DNA of 64,000 nucleotides from Massospora cicadina (taxonomy: Eukaryota; Entomophthoromycota; Entomophthoromycetes; Entomophthorales; Entomophthoraceae), in assembly GCA_022478985.1 (NCBI GenBank), contig JAKSZP010018542.1, positions 62,001-126,000 of the forward strand, given 5' to 3'. The notes below the pieces were generated by a model, which made no database searches, was not told where the DNA came from, and was given only the letters and a program-made list of their open reading frames with translations. Shown here piece by piece: positions 34,348 to 46,660 of this stretch (positions are counted from its first letter, which is position 1; each line of letters begins with the position of its first letter). The position numbers and the translations under genes are program-made.

Positions 34348-34930
34348 TATGAACATGGACGATCAGCTTTCAGAATTTGCCCAAAAATACAGTGACAATA
34401 AGGTGGAAACGTGTGATGTTCAGTTTTTTGAACACTTTACATCAAGTCATCCAAACAATGAGGAGGGGAATGATTACTCTTTTTTTTAGTACTAGATGGT
34501 CCTGGGAATGATTACTCTTTAGAATTAATATTGATGGGAACAGGTCCAACATTACCATCTAATCCAACCAAGTTTACGCAGGCTAATACTAAGGAGATGT
34601 TAAAAAACCTAGTTTTTTAAAATTAATGGATTGGGTCTTCAGCAATTGACTTGAGCCTTGGTCTGTTTTACTATATGAAGGACAAAGCCCTAAAGAATGA
34701 GATTTATCAAAATTACATAGAAGCAGTTATGGCTGCTTAGGGCCAAAATCTCCAGGAGAAACAGTCCAACGTAAATGCATTTTTTTCAGCTTTGTGCAGC
34801 CATCTATTCATGAACAATGAATTTTTACGCCAAATTCTTGAGCTTTCCCACCTCCACCATGTCCAAGATGAGAAATAGTCGGCCTGATCTTGCTTGTTAG
34901 AGAAGCTGGATACATGCATCTACAGAATAG
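34348..34930 (+). pseudogene. E6 Gag, N-terminal part
   Basis: Start ATG near 34351 (MNMDDQLSEFAQKY). Charged, mostly helical sequence with stops, readable again at 34690-34925 (QNLQEKQSNVNAFFSALCS, LRQILELSHLHHVQDEK). It is interrupted by E5 at 34931 and continues at 41154. Micro-insertion B lies inside it. Confidence 0.65.
34466..34520 (-). mobile_element. Micro-insertion B: 21 bp with a 17-bp target duplication
   Basis: gggaatgattactcttt is present exactly at 34466-34482 and 34504-34520. The insert (34483-34503), read on the minus strand, is AGGACCATCTAGTACTAAAAA: the same 3' end as micro-insertion A, extended four bases further 5' and in the opposite orientation. Confidence 0.85.
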
Positions 34931-35677
34931 TGTTAACATTTGCCCTTTCAGCTAAAAAGAAAGAATGTTTTGGGTCAAAACCTCTGAAAAGGTGAAATGT
35001 TGGCCATTTACTATTTTGCAATAATTCTAAGTATAAACTTAATAATAATAAGTTATATTATCAACAAAAGATCTTAGGTGATTTTTAATGGAATCCCACA
35101 AATCATGGTAACACAATTTTGATAAATTTTAAGGCAACAACCACAAAGTCAAGCAGTTGGATTTCTCTGATCATGCAGTGGACCCTGGGGCGTCCATTGA
35201 ATGGAACTCCCCAGCCATAAACAGGTCCCTTCATGCATCTACGCGGGGACCAACCACTTTTATAAGCATGGTGGGGTCCCCCAAGATGAAATAATTTCTG
35301 CTAATAGGGATTGTCTAAAGCTAATTAAAACATTACCACATGGACACATAATGCCAGCTGTTAATTCTCTGTCTGTCATACAGCCCAGGCAAAGTGAGTG
35401 TTCTGAGCTTCAATAGGCTACTTTATCATATTTTCTACTTTGGACAGTAACAAGCTGTACTGAACTAATTATTAAAATCCCTCTGGCCTTTGATACTGTT
35501 TAAATAAAGTTTGGTCAGATATTGAGGGGATTTTTATTCCTATCTTACCCCTTGCTACTAATTAAAAAAACTTAGACCCCAGGTTTTTAGAAGTGCTTAT
35601 TTATTAAAATTTTATTAAACCTATGTGGGGTCCAGAGGCATAAGCACCAGCGAGCACAAAAAGGTTGTATTTCTACA
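34931..35677 (+). repeat. E5 5' LTR
   Basis: Pairs with 40413-41153. It includes the block acaaccacaaagtcaagcag, present in both. The ORF at 35201-35416 is LTR sequence, and its counterpart at 40681-40872 is broken. Confidence 0.88.
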
Positions 35678-35838
35678 AAATGGTGCTCACTACAGGGGAC
35701 ACATGTACACTGAAAATAGTTGCTCTTGAAAAGCAACTAGGAAACGTTTTATCCCTCCTTAAGGAGCTTATGCAGCGCCCTTAAAAAAATCCCCTTAAGG
35801 AATAGTTCAACCCTGGTGTTTGAAGCATTGTTACTTTT

Positions 35839-36300
35839 TTGTATGTCTATGAAGCTGCCATGTATGGCTCAACTAATAAGCAAACGGTTCAATACATCCT
35901 TCCCTATTTAAGCCGCCTAGCGCAAGAGATGCTAGTTCCTTACCTGGACCCTTCGCTCACTTGGGCAGAGGTGAAGGAGGCTATTTTGGCTGAATTTGTA
36001 TTAATGCAGAGTCTACACAGAGAAAAACAGGATTTTATGCGCCTTAGCATGTATGAGGGTGAACCACTCATTGCCTTTGCTGAACGATTTTACCTCATAG
36101 CGCAAAGGTTATCAGCCTCTAACATGCTCACCCTTGATGATGCTATAGCCGCCCTGTTAACTGGGTTATCTTCTCAGCCCTCTCTAGCCAGGCATATAAT
36201 CTCATTGAAAAGCCATTTCAAAAGTTTCCGTTATCTGAAGGAAGCTTTAGTAGATGTTGCAATTTCCATTCATTTGCAACACCCAAAGAAGCTGAGGTGA
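35839..36300 (+). pseudogene. E5 Gag capsid-type domain
   Basis: An open stretch of 153 codons, the longest intact Gag piece in the window: LTWAEVKEAILAEF, FMRLSMYEGEPLIAFAERF and MLTLDDAIAALLTGLS match the Ty3 retrotransposon Gag domain seen in E2 and E3. Sequence upstream to the PBS (35700-35838) has stops and only a short N-terminal part, with no collagen or long coil. No zinc knuckle is seen in 36300-36800, which is Pro/Ser-rich linker. Confidence 0.85.
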
Positions 36301-36797
36301 AGCCTTCAACTCTCACTATTGAGGAGCTACCACCTGTTGAACAGTTGGGAGTGAGTCACCTGTGCCTATCCTCCCCGCAAAACCTGCTTCACCATTATGA
36401 CTTAAAAAAGGTGTTACTCCTTATTATTAATCAGAGACCTGTAAGGTAACAAATACCATACTTTACCACAAGTACACCAAAGCTGCTGTGCCTACTCCTC
36501 CATCTAAGCTGGTAAATGCGCACCCTAAGGATACCCCATCTTCTGTGGCCATCTCCCCTACCTCCATCGTGGCCTTTCCTGTTGTTGAGAATACCCTTGG
36601 GGAGGAATCTGAGGGGGGTTACGATGACATTAGCTACTACATATTGGGAGCCCCTGAAGAAATAGAAGTGCCTTATTAATTTGAATGCTGGAGGAGTAGA
36701 CGAGACCACCATACCTGAGGAGATGTACCTCAGCCAAATATTAGGGCGTCCAAAAGTATTGACACTTCCAGCAATAGTGACTAATTCTTAACAAAGC

Positions 36798-37853
36798 TTG
36801 ATACGCCCTCTTCAGCGGGTTCATCTCATAAAATCCATCATAGATAGATATCCTGAGACTGCTAAAAAGCTAACCTCCGCCTTCTGGCTTAAGGAGGTCT
36901 TATCTCTGTCACCTAACTTTGGAGGAACCCTCACCAAAGTTGAAGGGGTTATACAAAAGGTCCATATACTGGCTATCCTGGACACTGGCTCCCCTGTTAA
37001 TGTAATCTCCACTAAGCTTATCAAGAAGATAAAGCTAGCGCCTGACTTGCATTACTTGCAAGAATTTGGAATCGCTGGCCCCCACAGTACCAATGCTATA
37101 GGGGCATATTCTTCTCCTTTCCAATCGAGTAGGGAAGCTTATTTTATCAGCCCCTGCTGTGGCTTTAGATAACAATGCATATAGTATGCCCATTGGCACT
37201 TAATTTATGAGTAATTATGAGGAAATATTCAACCTGAATCAAGGCTACCTCTCGTTACTTAATTATGAAGTTCCGTTAGTCTTATCCAATAATAAATTTA
37301 GCAAGCACCAATACTCTTGCCTGGTTGAATACCACCTCTCAGTTATACCTGTGTCTTATACCACTTCTGGGCGCAAAACAAAAAAATTGCTCGATTCAGT
37401 GGATGCTAGGGAAGGTATCCTTTTTATGCTGCAGATGATGTCTTGATTAAGCCTGGTGAACAATGAGTGGTTGATACAAATGTCACGCTTCAAATCCCAC
37501 GCCACTGTTTGTTGCACCTCATTAGTATTGATGGCGTTAGTCCCTTGGAGCCTCGAGTATTGCCTGGAGTTCTTGACCCAGCCTACCAGACTCCCATTAC
37601 TTTGCTGTTGGGGAATCTCACTTCAAAGCACATAGTTGCAAAAATACACCTGGAGATTGGCAGAGGTTTGTTAGTTTCTGTGGAGAACATTGTACAAATT
37701 CAGTCCATTGGTTCTATGATGGATATGGGCCTGCCAACGGATAACCTGGTATGTACCTTACCCAACGTCCATATCTCGGATGAGCTGACCCCAGATGAGC
37801 TGGAAAAAGTTCTTACTCTCCTTGATGACTATAGTGACATATTCTCCAAATAA
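36798..37853 (+). pseudogene. E5 protease and pre-RT linker
   Basis: The protease active site D-T-G-S is intact at 36981-36992 (ILAILDTGSPVNVIS), followed by KLIKKIKLAPD and a flap-like segment. After frameshifts come YEVPLVLSNNK (37265), PRVLPGVLDPAYQTPITLLL (37550-37610) and LTPDELEKVLTLLDDYSDIF, ending in a stop at 37851. This is the clearest template for reading the same linker in E2, E3 and E4. Confidence 0.85.
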
Positions 37854-37869
37854 GATAACGATTATGGTC

Positions 37870-40411
37870 ACATGAAGGGCTGGTGTCACTCCATTGATGT
37901 GGGTGATGCCCATCCTATTAGGTCAAAAGCTTACTGCAAATCAAAGGTGGAAGAACAGCAAATAAGGACAGAGCTTCAGCAGTGACTAGATTCGGGGTTG
38001 CTAATTTCTTCACAAAGCCCTAGGTCTTCCCCCCCTTGCTAATAAAAAAGAAAAACGGAGGTTATTGGATAGTCATGGACTATCGCAAGTTAAATTGCCT
38101 CACAAAAAAGGATAGCTATCCTCTCCCTTGCATTGATGACGCCTTAACCAACTCTCTGACTCTAACTTCTTTTCTGACATGGACATTGCTAGCAGCTATG
38201 GACAAATGGACCTCTCCTTTAAAGACCAGGAGAAATGTGCTCTCATTTGTAGTGAGGGTCTCTTCCAATCTAACCCAATTACCTCAAGGGTTGTGCAACG
38301 CACCTGTAACTTTCCAGCGTGCGATGGACCATATCATGCAGGACTTGCAATTAAGTTGCGTCATAGTCTACCTCAATGACATCACAGAATTTTCAAAAAC
38401 TTATAACGAAAATCTTGATCACCTGAAGAAGGTGTTTCAATGACTACGTAAGTCAAATATCAAGTTAAAGCCCTCACTTTGTACTTTCTTTCAAAAGAAA
38501 CTAAATTTCCTTGGTTACTCCATTTCACAAGAAGAAATTCAACCCATGCAGGATAAGGTCAAAGCCATCTTAAAAATGCCGCCCCCTAAAAAACTATGGG
38601 ATATTCAGGTATTTCTAGGGATGATGGGGTATTACCATCATTTCATCCCTAAATTCACACAACTTATAAAGCCCCTTGTCCAGCTATTAACCAAGAATAC
38701 TCCATTTCAGAAGGGTGCGGAACAGAAGGCTGCTTTTGAGATGCTGAAGCAACATTGAAACAACGCTCTGTCCTATGGCACTCAGATTATAATAACCTTC
38801 ATCTTATTTACTGACACTTCAGACTATGCCATTGAGGACATCTTAGCACAATTGGATAAAAGCGGTGTAGATCATCCTGTATCCTATTTTAGCAAAATGC
38901 TGTTAAAGGCTGAACGTAGCTACAGTGTAACGGAGAAGGAGCGCTTTGATGTTCTGTTAGCTGTAAAGCACTACCGCCCTTTCCTATATGGAACTACCTT
39001 CACTATGGTTACTGACCACGCATCCCTAAAATAGTTACAGAACAGAAATATCCTATGGCCGGTTAGCTCGCTGGGCTCTAAAGCTCCAGCCTTATGACAT
39101 GAAGATTGAACACCGTACTGGAACTCGTCACATGAATGTTGATGAGTTGACTTGGCTACCCGTCCTTCACTTGGATAATAGTGAGGCAGAGAGGCTACAT
39201 GATCTCTTAATGACCCCCAATGTTTTGGAAGCTGAGGATGAGCCTGTACAGAAAATGTTAGCCCAACACTCCCATAACACTAAAGTGAAGTACAGGAAGT
39301 TGTATAAGCAGGTGGGGACAAAATAGCTGCCTTAACTTCAGCCCTCAGAACGTGTACCTGCTATCCTAGAAGCTCATTGCACTCTAGGTCATGGAGAGGC
39401 CAAGAAAACTTATAAGTGGATTAAGGATCGGTTAAATTGAGATGGAATGATGGAATCTATCGTTGATGTCTTGGAAACAGGCCTTACTTGCAAGAAGCAA
39501 TCCGGTTTCAAGACTCAATACCAGTATCAACCCACTACTCCCCAACAACCGTTCCACACCACCAGTCTGTGTGTAGTAGGTCCCCACCCTCATACTACAA
39601 GTGGCAACCGATTTATCTTAGTAGTCATTGACCATTTTCACTAAGTAGGTGTAATCCGTGGCCCTCCCTGCACAAATGGCCAAGGCCACAGCTACCTTTT
39701 TACATCAGAATATTTTCTCTTGACATGGCTGTCCTCAAGTACTACTCTGTGATAATGGTAAAAACTTCACCTCCAGAATAGTAAAAACCCTGGCCACCTC
39801 CATGGGGATATCAACAACTTTTCTCAGCTTCATACAATCCATCTACCAATGAAACTGTGGAGAAAACTAATGGAACCTTGGTATCCATCCTAGGAAAAAG
39901 GGTCTCTTATGATCCAGTTCAATGGGATCAATCCTTACCCAGTGCCCTTATGGCTTACTGGATCAGAGATCATAAGATCTTGAAAATGTCCCCATTCCAT
40001 GTCTTATATAGGTGGTAACCAGGAATACCTGCTCTTTTAGTTAAAGATGTATTCTCCTCTAGAGTTGAGGAACCTGAGAAAGTCATGCACAGATTAGCTC
40101 AGCGCATCATCCAACTCCATTCTGAGGCCATGACTAATTTAGCTACTACGGCGATTAAAGAAAGGTAGGCTGCTAAAGAGCTATGAACCCCCCGGCCTAC
40201 ATTCCAAATATCTGATATGGTATTATACTACCATAACTGCATCACTCCTAGAAGCGGTAAGCTTGGATCAATCTGGGAGGATCCCTTCACCATCACCTAT
40301 AAAAGAGGTAATGAGTATTCCATAAAATCTCTGGCTACTGGGATCACGATCAATCAAGTACACAGCCGCTTCCTTCAGCTTATTCTCCCCTCAACATTCT
40401 TGAGGGGTGTG
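37870..40411 (+). pseudogene. E5 RT, RNase H and integrase
   Basis: RT has KKKNGGYWIVMDYRKLN (38045), LPQGLCNAPVTFQRAM and an active site YLND at 38369-38380 (first Asp to Asn). The thumb has LFLGMMGYYHHFIPKF (38600-38655). RNase H has a TDTSD-like stretch near 38810 and SKMLLKAERSYSVTEKER; ATDHASLK-type Asp near 39010. Integrase has an HHCC-like region (39370-39500), a first Asp position now CVVGPHPHT (39570), CDNGKNFTS near 39750, and an SH3-like C-terminus at 40217-40410 (WEDPFTITYKRG). There are at least ten stops. Confidence 0.85.
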
Positions 40412-40412
40412 A

Positions 40413-41153
40413 TGTCAGATATTTGTCCTCTCAGCTACAAAGAAAGAATATCATGGGTCAGAACCAGCTGAAAAGGGGAAATGTCAGCCATTTATGATTT
40501 TGCGATGATTTTAAGTACAATTTCAATGATAACGATATTGTTAACCAAAAGACCTTGGTCAATTCTCGGTGGAACCCTGCAAATTGTGGTAACTCATTTT
40601 AATAAATTTTAAGGCAACAACCACAAAGTCAAGCAGTCGGATTTCTCTGACCATGCAGTGGACCCTGGGGCATCCATCAAATGGAACTCCCCAGCCACAA
40701 ACAGGTCCCTTCATGCACCTATGTGAGGACTGAACTCTTTTATAGGTGTGGTGGGGTCCCCCAAGGTAAAATAATTTCCGATAATGGGGATTGGCTGAAG
40801 CTAATTAAATTATTACCACATGGATACATAATGCCAGCTGTTAATTACCCAACAGTCATACAGCCCAGGTGAAGTGAGTGTTCCGAGCTTTAATAGGCTA
40901 CTTTTTCACATTTTTTTTAATTTGGACAGTAACAAGCTGTACAAATTCACTAGTAAATTCCTCTGACCTTTGATACTGTTTAAATACAGTTTGAAGAGAT
41001 ATTGAGGTAATCGTATTTTCCTATCTTATCCCTTGCTACTAAAAACACTTAAACCCCAAGTTTTTTAGTAGTGCTTATTTATTAAAATTTAATAAATTTT
41101 TGTGGGATCAGCAGCATAAGCACCAGTTAGCACAAACAGGCTGGATTACTACA
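40413..41153 (+). repeat. E5 3' LTR
   Basis: Begins TGTCAGATATTTG right after the polypurine tract and ends ATTACTACA. Direct repeat of 34931-35677. Confidence 0.88.
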
Positions 41154-42760
41154 AAGTGCGCAAAGCAATTGTTTCAAAAACTGAAGCTGAAGCTGAATCC
41201 CATGGTTGTATTGACGCGTTGGTAGCTCAGCTCAATGAAGGCGTCCTGAAAATAGCAACATTAATGATAAATAATTCTGGATTCTCAAGTCATTTAAAAA
41301 TGGGATTTTTAACCACTTCATCATACTTGAAACGCAGTACCATTACGTAGCATCCAATACAGAGAATCTCCTACAGCAGAACCATGATTCAAGGAAAAAC
41401 CTCCAAGAGCAGGAAGAAAGATATGCCAGGTTGGAAGACTATATACGCGCTGAATTTGCTGCTACTCAAAGCGATATTGAGGCTTTACCCAGTTACCTCC
41501 CGTCCCAGTAGAGCAACCAGACAGTTTAGACATTAAGGATAAAATTAGCCAACATATGGTCAACTATTTCTGAACTTTATACTTCAAATACTATTTTATC
41601 AGATGAGAAAATAATATGGATAACCAACTATCGCTTACTAACACCAGAATGAAGAGTATGTCAGAAGAAATGTAGGCACTTTTGGCCCAACAGGCATTGG
41701 CTGAAGCAGATTTGGCTCAAGTTAACAAGGAGATGGAGACTCTTAAGATTTATAGTTGCAAGTGTGCAACAAATCTTTGGGGAGGTGAGGATAAAGATGT
41801 GGCCAAAAGCACACAAAGTTGTGCATTAGAAGAGCGTCAGTACTAATCTCGGAAAACAGAAATGAGCAATTTTGAAGATTATCATGAGGAGGATGAAGAT
41901 TATGGAACAGACATGTTAAATGCATGAACTATTACACGAGTAATGACCTCTATGCCCACTTCAAGTCACTCAAAACAACCCATTCTGCCTATAGGTTCCC
42001 AAAGTCAGTCAAACTTGAGGAGAGAAACTGCCTCTCCTGTTAGGGACTCAGGCAAAGATGATCAAAACCGCTTAATATGCTGAGATTTAATAAAGAGGAC
42101 AATATCTACTCCTCAAAGCTTTTTGAGAAGTCCATGAGAGGAGCATCTGACCATGCAAAAACAACAGTTTTCATCAATTGTTTGTATTTGCACAGCATAG
42201 ACCTTGTAACGCCCTATTTAGGGAAGATTGGTTTATGATGAGGCCAAACATGCTGTAATTAAGGAATTTGGTGGTCTTGAATAACTGTTGGCCTGAAAGC
42301 CAAAGCTTTTAAATTGAGTTCAGACCTAATGAGTCCATTAAGGACTTTGCTGACAGATTTTACCATGAAGCCCAAGTTCTCCTCAGATTATATATTATGA
42401 CTAAATTAATGAAAAAATGTTCATGGAACGTGCCTTGAAGCTCTATTGTGATTTGTAACAAGTAATGATTCCTGCCTTTAATCACTGTATGGAAACAAAT
42501 AGACTCGTGGACTACTTATGTCACTGTGCAAGAAATTTTTAAGCCAAATCGGCCAAACAATCAGCAGCAGGCGCGTCCTATATAGAAAAATAATAGTGCA
42601 TGTCAAAATAAGGAGAGAAATTGGAACACTAGGGACCAGAAATATGACCGTCTTAAATCCAACGCCATCAATTTCAATTGTTTCAGCAGAAAAGGCCACT
42701 TTGCCATTAAGTGATATACCTAAATGGACGCAAAACTGGGAGTTAATGTGGCTTTTAAGG
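41154..42760 (+). pseudogene. E6 Gag, C-terminal part
   Basis: Resumes with VRKAIVSKTEAEAES (41154). A heptad-rich coiled-coil region follows (41380-41830: LAQQALAEADLAQVNKEMET), then a capsid-like part (42090-42440: FRPNESIKDFADRFYHEAQV). A degraded zinc knuckle lies near 42675 (C-FS-R-KKG-H, second Cys to Arg, last Cys replaced by a TGA stop). No collagen-like repeats. Confidence 0.72.
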
Positions 42761-43179
42761 TTGAAAGTGGACTCAGAATCGGGAAAAGAACAGGTGTTGT
42801 AGAGGCGAAATGCTTTACTGCCACCCATCATAATGTAAACATTTCTCAAATCATGGCAAACTTTTTGCGTCAGATTTAATTAACAAAAGATTCCAGCATC
42901 TTATTATGGCTGAAAATGTACATAATGTCACAATCAGATCCCATAAAGGCCAAAAGCCAATAGAAACCTAAGAAGAAGCTGAATAAAGGTGGCTTAAACT
43001 TATTTTAAGCAAATTATGGACCTTGGCCTTGATCCTCATACAACTCACTCCTGTGATCTGTTCTTCTTAAAGGACGTACAGGTCACAATCCCCATGTAGA
43101 CTTTGGCGAAAACTTCCCTGGAATCTGTTTTTGCCTCAAACCACACTTGGAGTCAGGAAACTCTGAATCTGTTCACCTA

Positions 43180-43700
43180 ATGAACGCTACTGAACCATAC
43201 TCTGAGTGTACATATGCCAATATTGCTGTTAATAAGGTCTGTGTTCAGGCCATTATTGACAGTGGCCTCCTTTAGATATCATCAGCATTAAGTTGGTAAA
43301 GAAGTTGGTAATTGCTCAGGAGGTTGTACATTATCAAAAACATGGCACTGCAGAAACACATACCACCAGAGCACTTGGGGCATATAGTGCTTTATCTATG
43401 AGGTTTCATCCATAATAGTATTTGCTCCAACTATAGTTATGCCTAATCAGAGCTATGATGTACTTATTGGTACCAATTTTATGAGAATATATGAAGTGGT
43501 TACCAGTCATAAGGATGACACCTTAACCATCCTGACTAAACCATCCCAATTTACTATACAAAAAAAATGCAAAAGCGGGATTAAAACTTAATCAGTTTAT
43601 TTTTTTGGCCTATAAGGACGGAATAATCTCCATTTATTACTTTAAATTGAAGCGCCATGTCAAGCCCCTACCAACGCAAATTCATGAGTCAAAGGGCATA
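43180..43700 (+). pseudogene. E6 aspartic protease
   Basis: AIIDSGLL with D-S-G kept lies near 43250, with a stop right after. Then SALSW, an ATTRALGAYSAL-like flap and SYDVLIGTNFMR (43450-43490). It follows the same order as E1. Decayed sequence lies between it and RT (43700-44270). Confidence 0.72.
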
Positions 43701-44279
43701 CTCCTTTGAGAAAATAGGGAGCTTTCTTTGGACTCTGGAATGCAGGCAATAGTCCTGACTGGGGTAAAAAATTTTAAATCCTATTAGGACTCTATGCGAA
43801 GTTTATCAACCTTGGTCCCAAACTAGACTTGAACCCAACATAGAACCTAGGATAGTTATTCCTGAGCATCAATAAATCAGTAAACTCTGCACGAACATGG
43901 ATAATTGCTTATTTAAAAAAAAGGCACCAAGTGGTGGCCTATCTCCATTTGTTTCCTATAATGGAGATTGAATTGTTTCATGAGTTTGGAACCTGAATGA
44001 GCTAGGGCTTCCTGATGATGAGTTACATTATGTTAATGTAGTCATACCTAAGGCTAATTTAGGGGAACTAAATGAACAGGAGAAGGACTGAGTCTGAGCA
44101 TTTACTAAAAAATTTGTGAAATATTTGCCAGGGATGATTTCGACTTGGGATGTGCAAGAGGAGTAACCCATATGATAAATACTGGGGATCATTTACTGAT
44201 CCGATTAAGGCCAATTAGATGTTCAAATACTGCTGAGGTTTTAGTATAAAAATGTATTAAAGAACTTCCCAACTGCGAT

Positions 44280-46660
44280 ATGCTAATACCATCCAAGAGT
44301 CCATGGGCTGCACCAATTCTAATTATAAAAAAGAAAGATGGAAGCAATAGTGTTATTATTGACTACCTGAAGCTCAACAACATTACAAAAAAGGACTTCT
44401 ATCTTCTTTCGTGTAATGATGATGCCCTAGATAGGCTTGGGTGTGCCAAGTTCTTCTCAGCGATGGATTTATTTAGTGGGTGTTGGCAGATTGACACGCC
44501 CAAAGCTGATCAGGAAAAGTGCGCCATTTTTACCCAGGAGGGGTTATTTCAACCAACGAAAATTCCCCAAGGGCTCTGTAACTCTCTAGCAACCTTCCAG
44601 AGAGCGATGGACACCATAATGGACAATCTCAAATTGTCATGTGTACTAGTATACCTAAACAATATAAATGTTTTCAGTTGCACCTTCAATGAACACATAG
44701 AACATCTGGAAGAGGGTTTAAAAGGTTAGCAGCTTCAAATCTAAAGATCAAGCACCATAAGTGTCAATTCTTTAAGGACCAACTAGGTTACCTTAGTTTT
44801 TTAATTGATAAAAAAGTTCTTCGGCCACAAACAGTCAAATTGGAAGCAATATCTAAGATGAAATAGGCAAAATTTAAGCGGGACATTCAGGTCTTTTTGG
44901 GTATGATTGGGAATATTATCAATTTGTTGCTAACTTTGCTAAAATAGGAGAACCCTTGTTTATCTGCTTAATGATAAGGTCCCTTTTGAGTGGAATTTGG
45001 CCTTCCAGAAGGTATTTGGCCAGCTTTGTTTGGCCCTATTAGTTAAACCAGTATTGCGCTATTCTGATTTTTACCATAAATTATTGTTCTGATGGGTGCA
45101 TCAAAAACAGCAGTTGGAGCTGTTCTGTCCCAAAAAAGGAAAACAGCGAAGGGAACCCAGTAGCTATGCTAGTAAGACCCTAAATGCCCATGAGAGTAAC
45201 TATGTGGTGACAGAAAGGGAATGTTTGCAGTTGTATATGCCTATAAACAGTTCCAAGTATATCTCCATGGAACGCATTTTACCGTGGCTACTGATCATTC
45301 ATCCCTAAGTTGGCTTAATAACTTGAAGGAGCCAGAAGGACGTTTAGCTCGCTGAAGCACTTAAGCTGCATGCTTATGACTATACCATCAAGCATTGGGC
45401 TGGTGCTAAACATTGAAATGTTGATTTCTTGTTTCGCCTGCCCATTGTGGCAACTCCCTGTCAGACTGCATATGCCTTATTTCAAAAAATGAATTTTGGA
45501 GCCTTTGCTGATGAGCCCAAAGCAGCGCAGAAAATTTTTTCCTAACTAAGAAAGAGAAACCAAATTGAAAAAGGAGTATTTTTCAAGGTTATTGATGGGA
45601 AGAAATATATTTCCTGTCCTATAGCCTGAGCAGATATAATTAATGCTAATAAAGCCACAGCCATGGAGGCTTCAAGGAAACAAAGGAGCAACTCAAGCAA
45701 AATTATTATTGGGAATCAATGTAATTTGACATCCATAAAACCTTGAGTTGTTGCTAAGAGTGTTAAGGAGTAAAGCTCTTCCAAAAAACTACTTTGTACC
45801 AGCTTGATCTGCCCAAATTTACTTGACACACTATATCAATAGATGTGGTCTGACCCCTCCCAATTAGCAATGAAAGTTAAAATATATTATTGTGGCAATC
45901 AATCCCTTAACTATATGGGTCAAAGTCAGGGCTGTTTGGGACTTAGGAACCTCAACGGCCGCTAAACCCTCCTTGGAGCAAGTTATTCATCAGCAAAGAT
46001 GTCCTCAATTCCATTAACGGATAATTGCACAAATTTCACCTCAGTTATACTCCAGAAGAACAATGAGTTAACTGGAGTCCGTGGTGTTCTATCAACTTCA
46101 TACCACCAAGAAACAAACGGTATAGTGGAACGAGTTTTTTTTTGAATACTTGTCAATATCCTAAAGAATCTGACTTCTCAGAAGCCTTCTGAATGGAATA
46201 GATTCCTCAGTTCGGCCAATTTTGCCCATAACATCCCTTACCATTTGGCCACAAAGAGGCCTACTTTCCAACTTCTATGGGAATCATCTAGCCTTACCGC
46301 CTTTGTTAAATTCTTTGCTTCAAGAGCTTCAAGAATTAAGCTATTCTCAATATGTCAAGCAACTTGAAAAATCTTAATAAAACTGCATTCCCAGGCTTTT
46401 GATAATACTTCAAACTTCATAAGGCCCAACATGCAAAAGATAAGAAAAATTAGTATGATATTCCCAAAATTGTTATGGGTGATAAGATATTAAATTGTAA
46501 TACTCATGATTTGGGCTGAACTCACAAGTTAAATCGCATCTGGATTGGCCCATTTGATGTAATTGAGAAAACTTTAACCTTCACCTACACTATCAAGGAA
46601 AAAAGTTTGGGGCATTTCTATAATTGAGTCCATGCTAAGTTCCTAAGAAAGTATAGGAAA
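44280..46660 (+). pseudogene. E6 RT, RNase H and integrase
   Basis: RT is open for 149 codons (44280-44729): IIKKKDGSNSVIIDYLKLN, FFSAMDLFSGCWQID, IPQGLCNSLATFQRAM. The active site reads YLNN (44652-44663), both Asp lost. RNase H remnants include ASKTLNAHESNYVVTERE (45160-45225) and TDHSSLSWL (45290). Integrase is very decayed: SIDVV (45838), LTDNCTNFTSV (46017), SYHQETNGIVERV (46100-46135) and an SH3-like end (RIWIGPFDVIEK, 46540). It is collinear with E1, its closest relative here. Confidence 0.82.

Larger units (their letters stand above)
34931..41153 (+). mobile_element. E5, Ty3/Gypsy retrotransposon nested in E6 Gag
   Basis: 6,223 bp with LTRs of 747 and 741 bp (TGTTAACATTTG.. / TGTCAGATATTTG.., both ending CTACA), PBS TGGTGCTCACTACAGGGG at 35681 and polypurine tract TCTTGAGGGGTGTGA at 40398-40412. 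The target duplication is eroded (aatag / aagtg). The E6 Gag reading is compatible across the two sides. The LTR pair looks about 80-85% identical. Confidence 0.88.

Noticed and set aside
35201..35416. ORF in E5 LTR, with a second version at 40681
   Set aside because: LTR sequence in both copies, and the two frames are not conserved.
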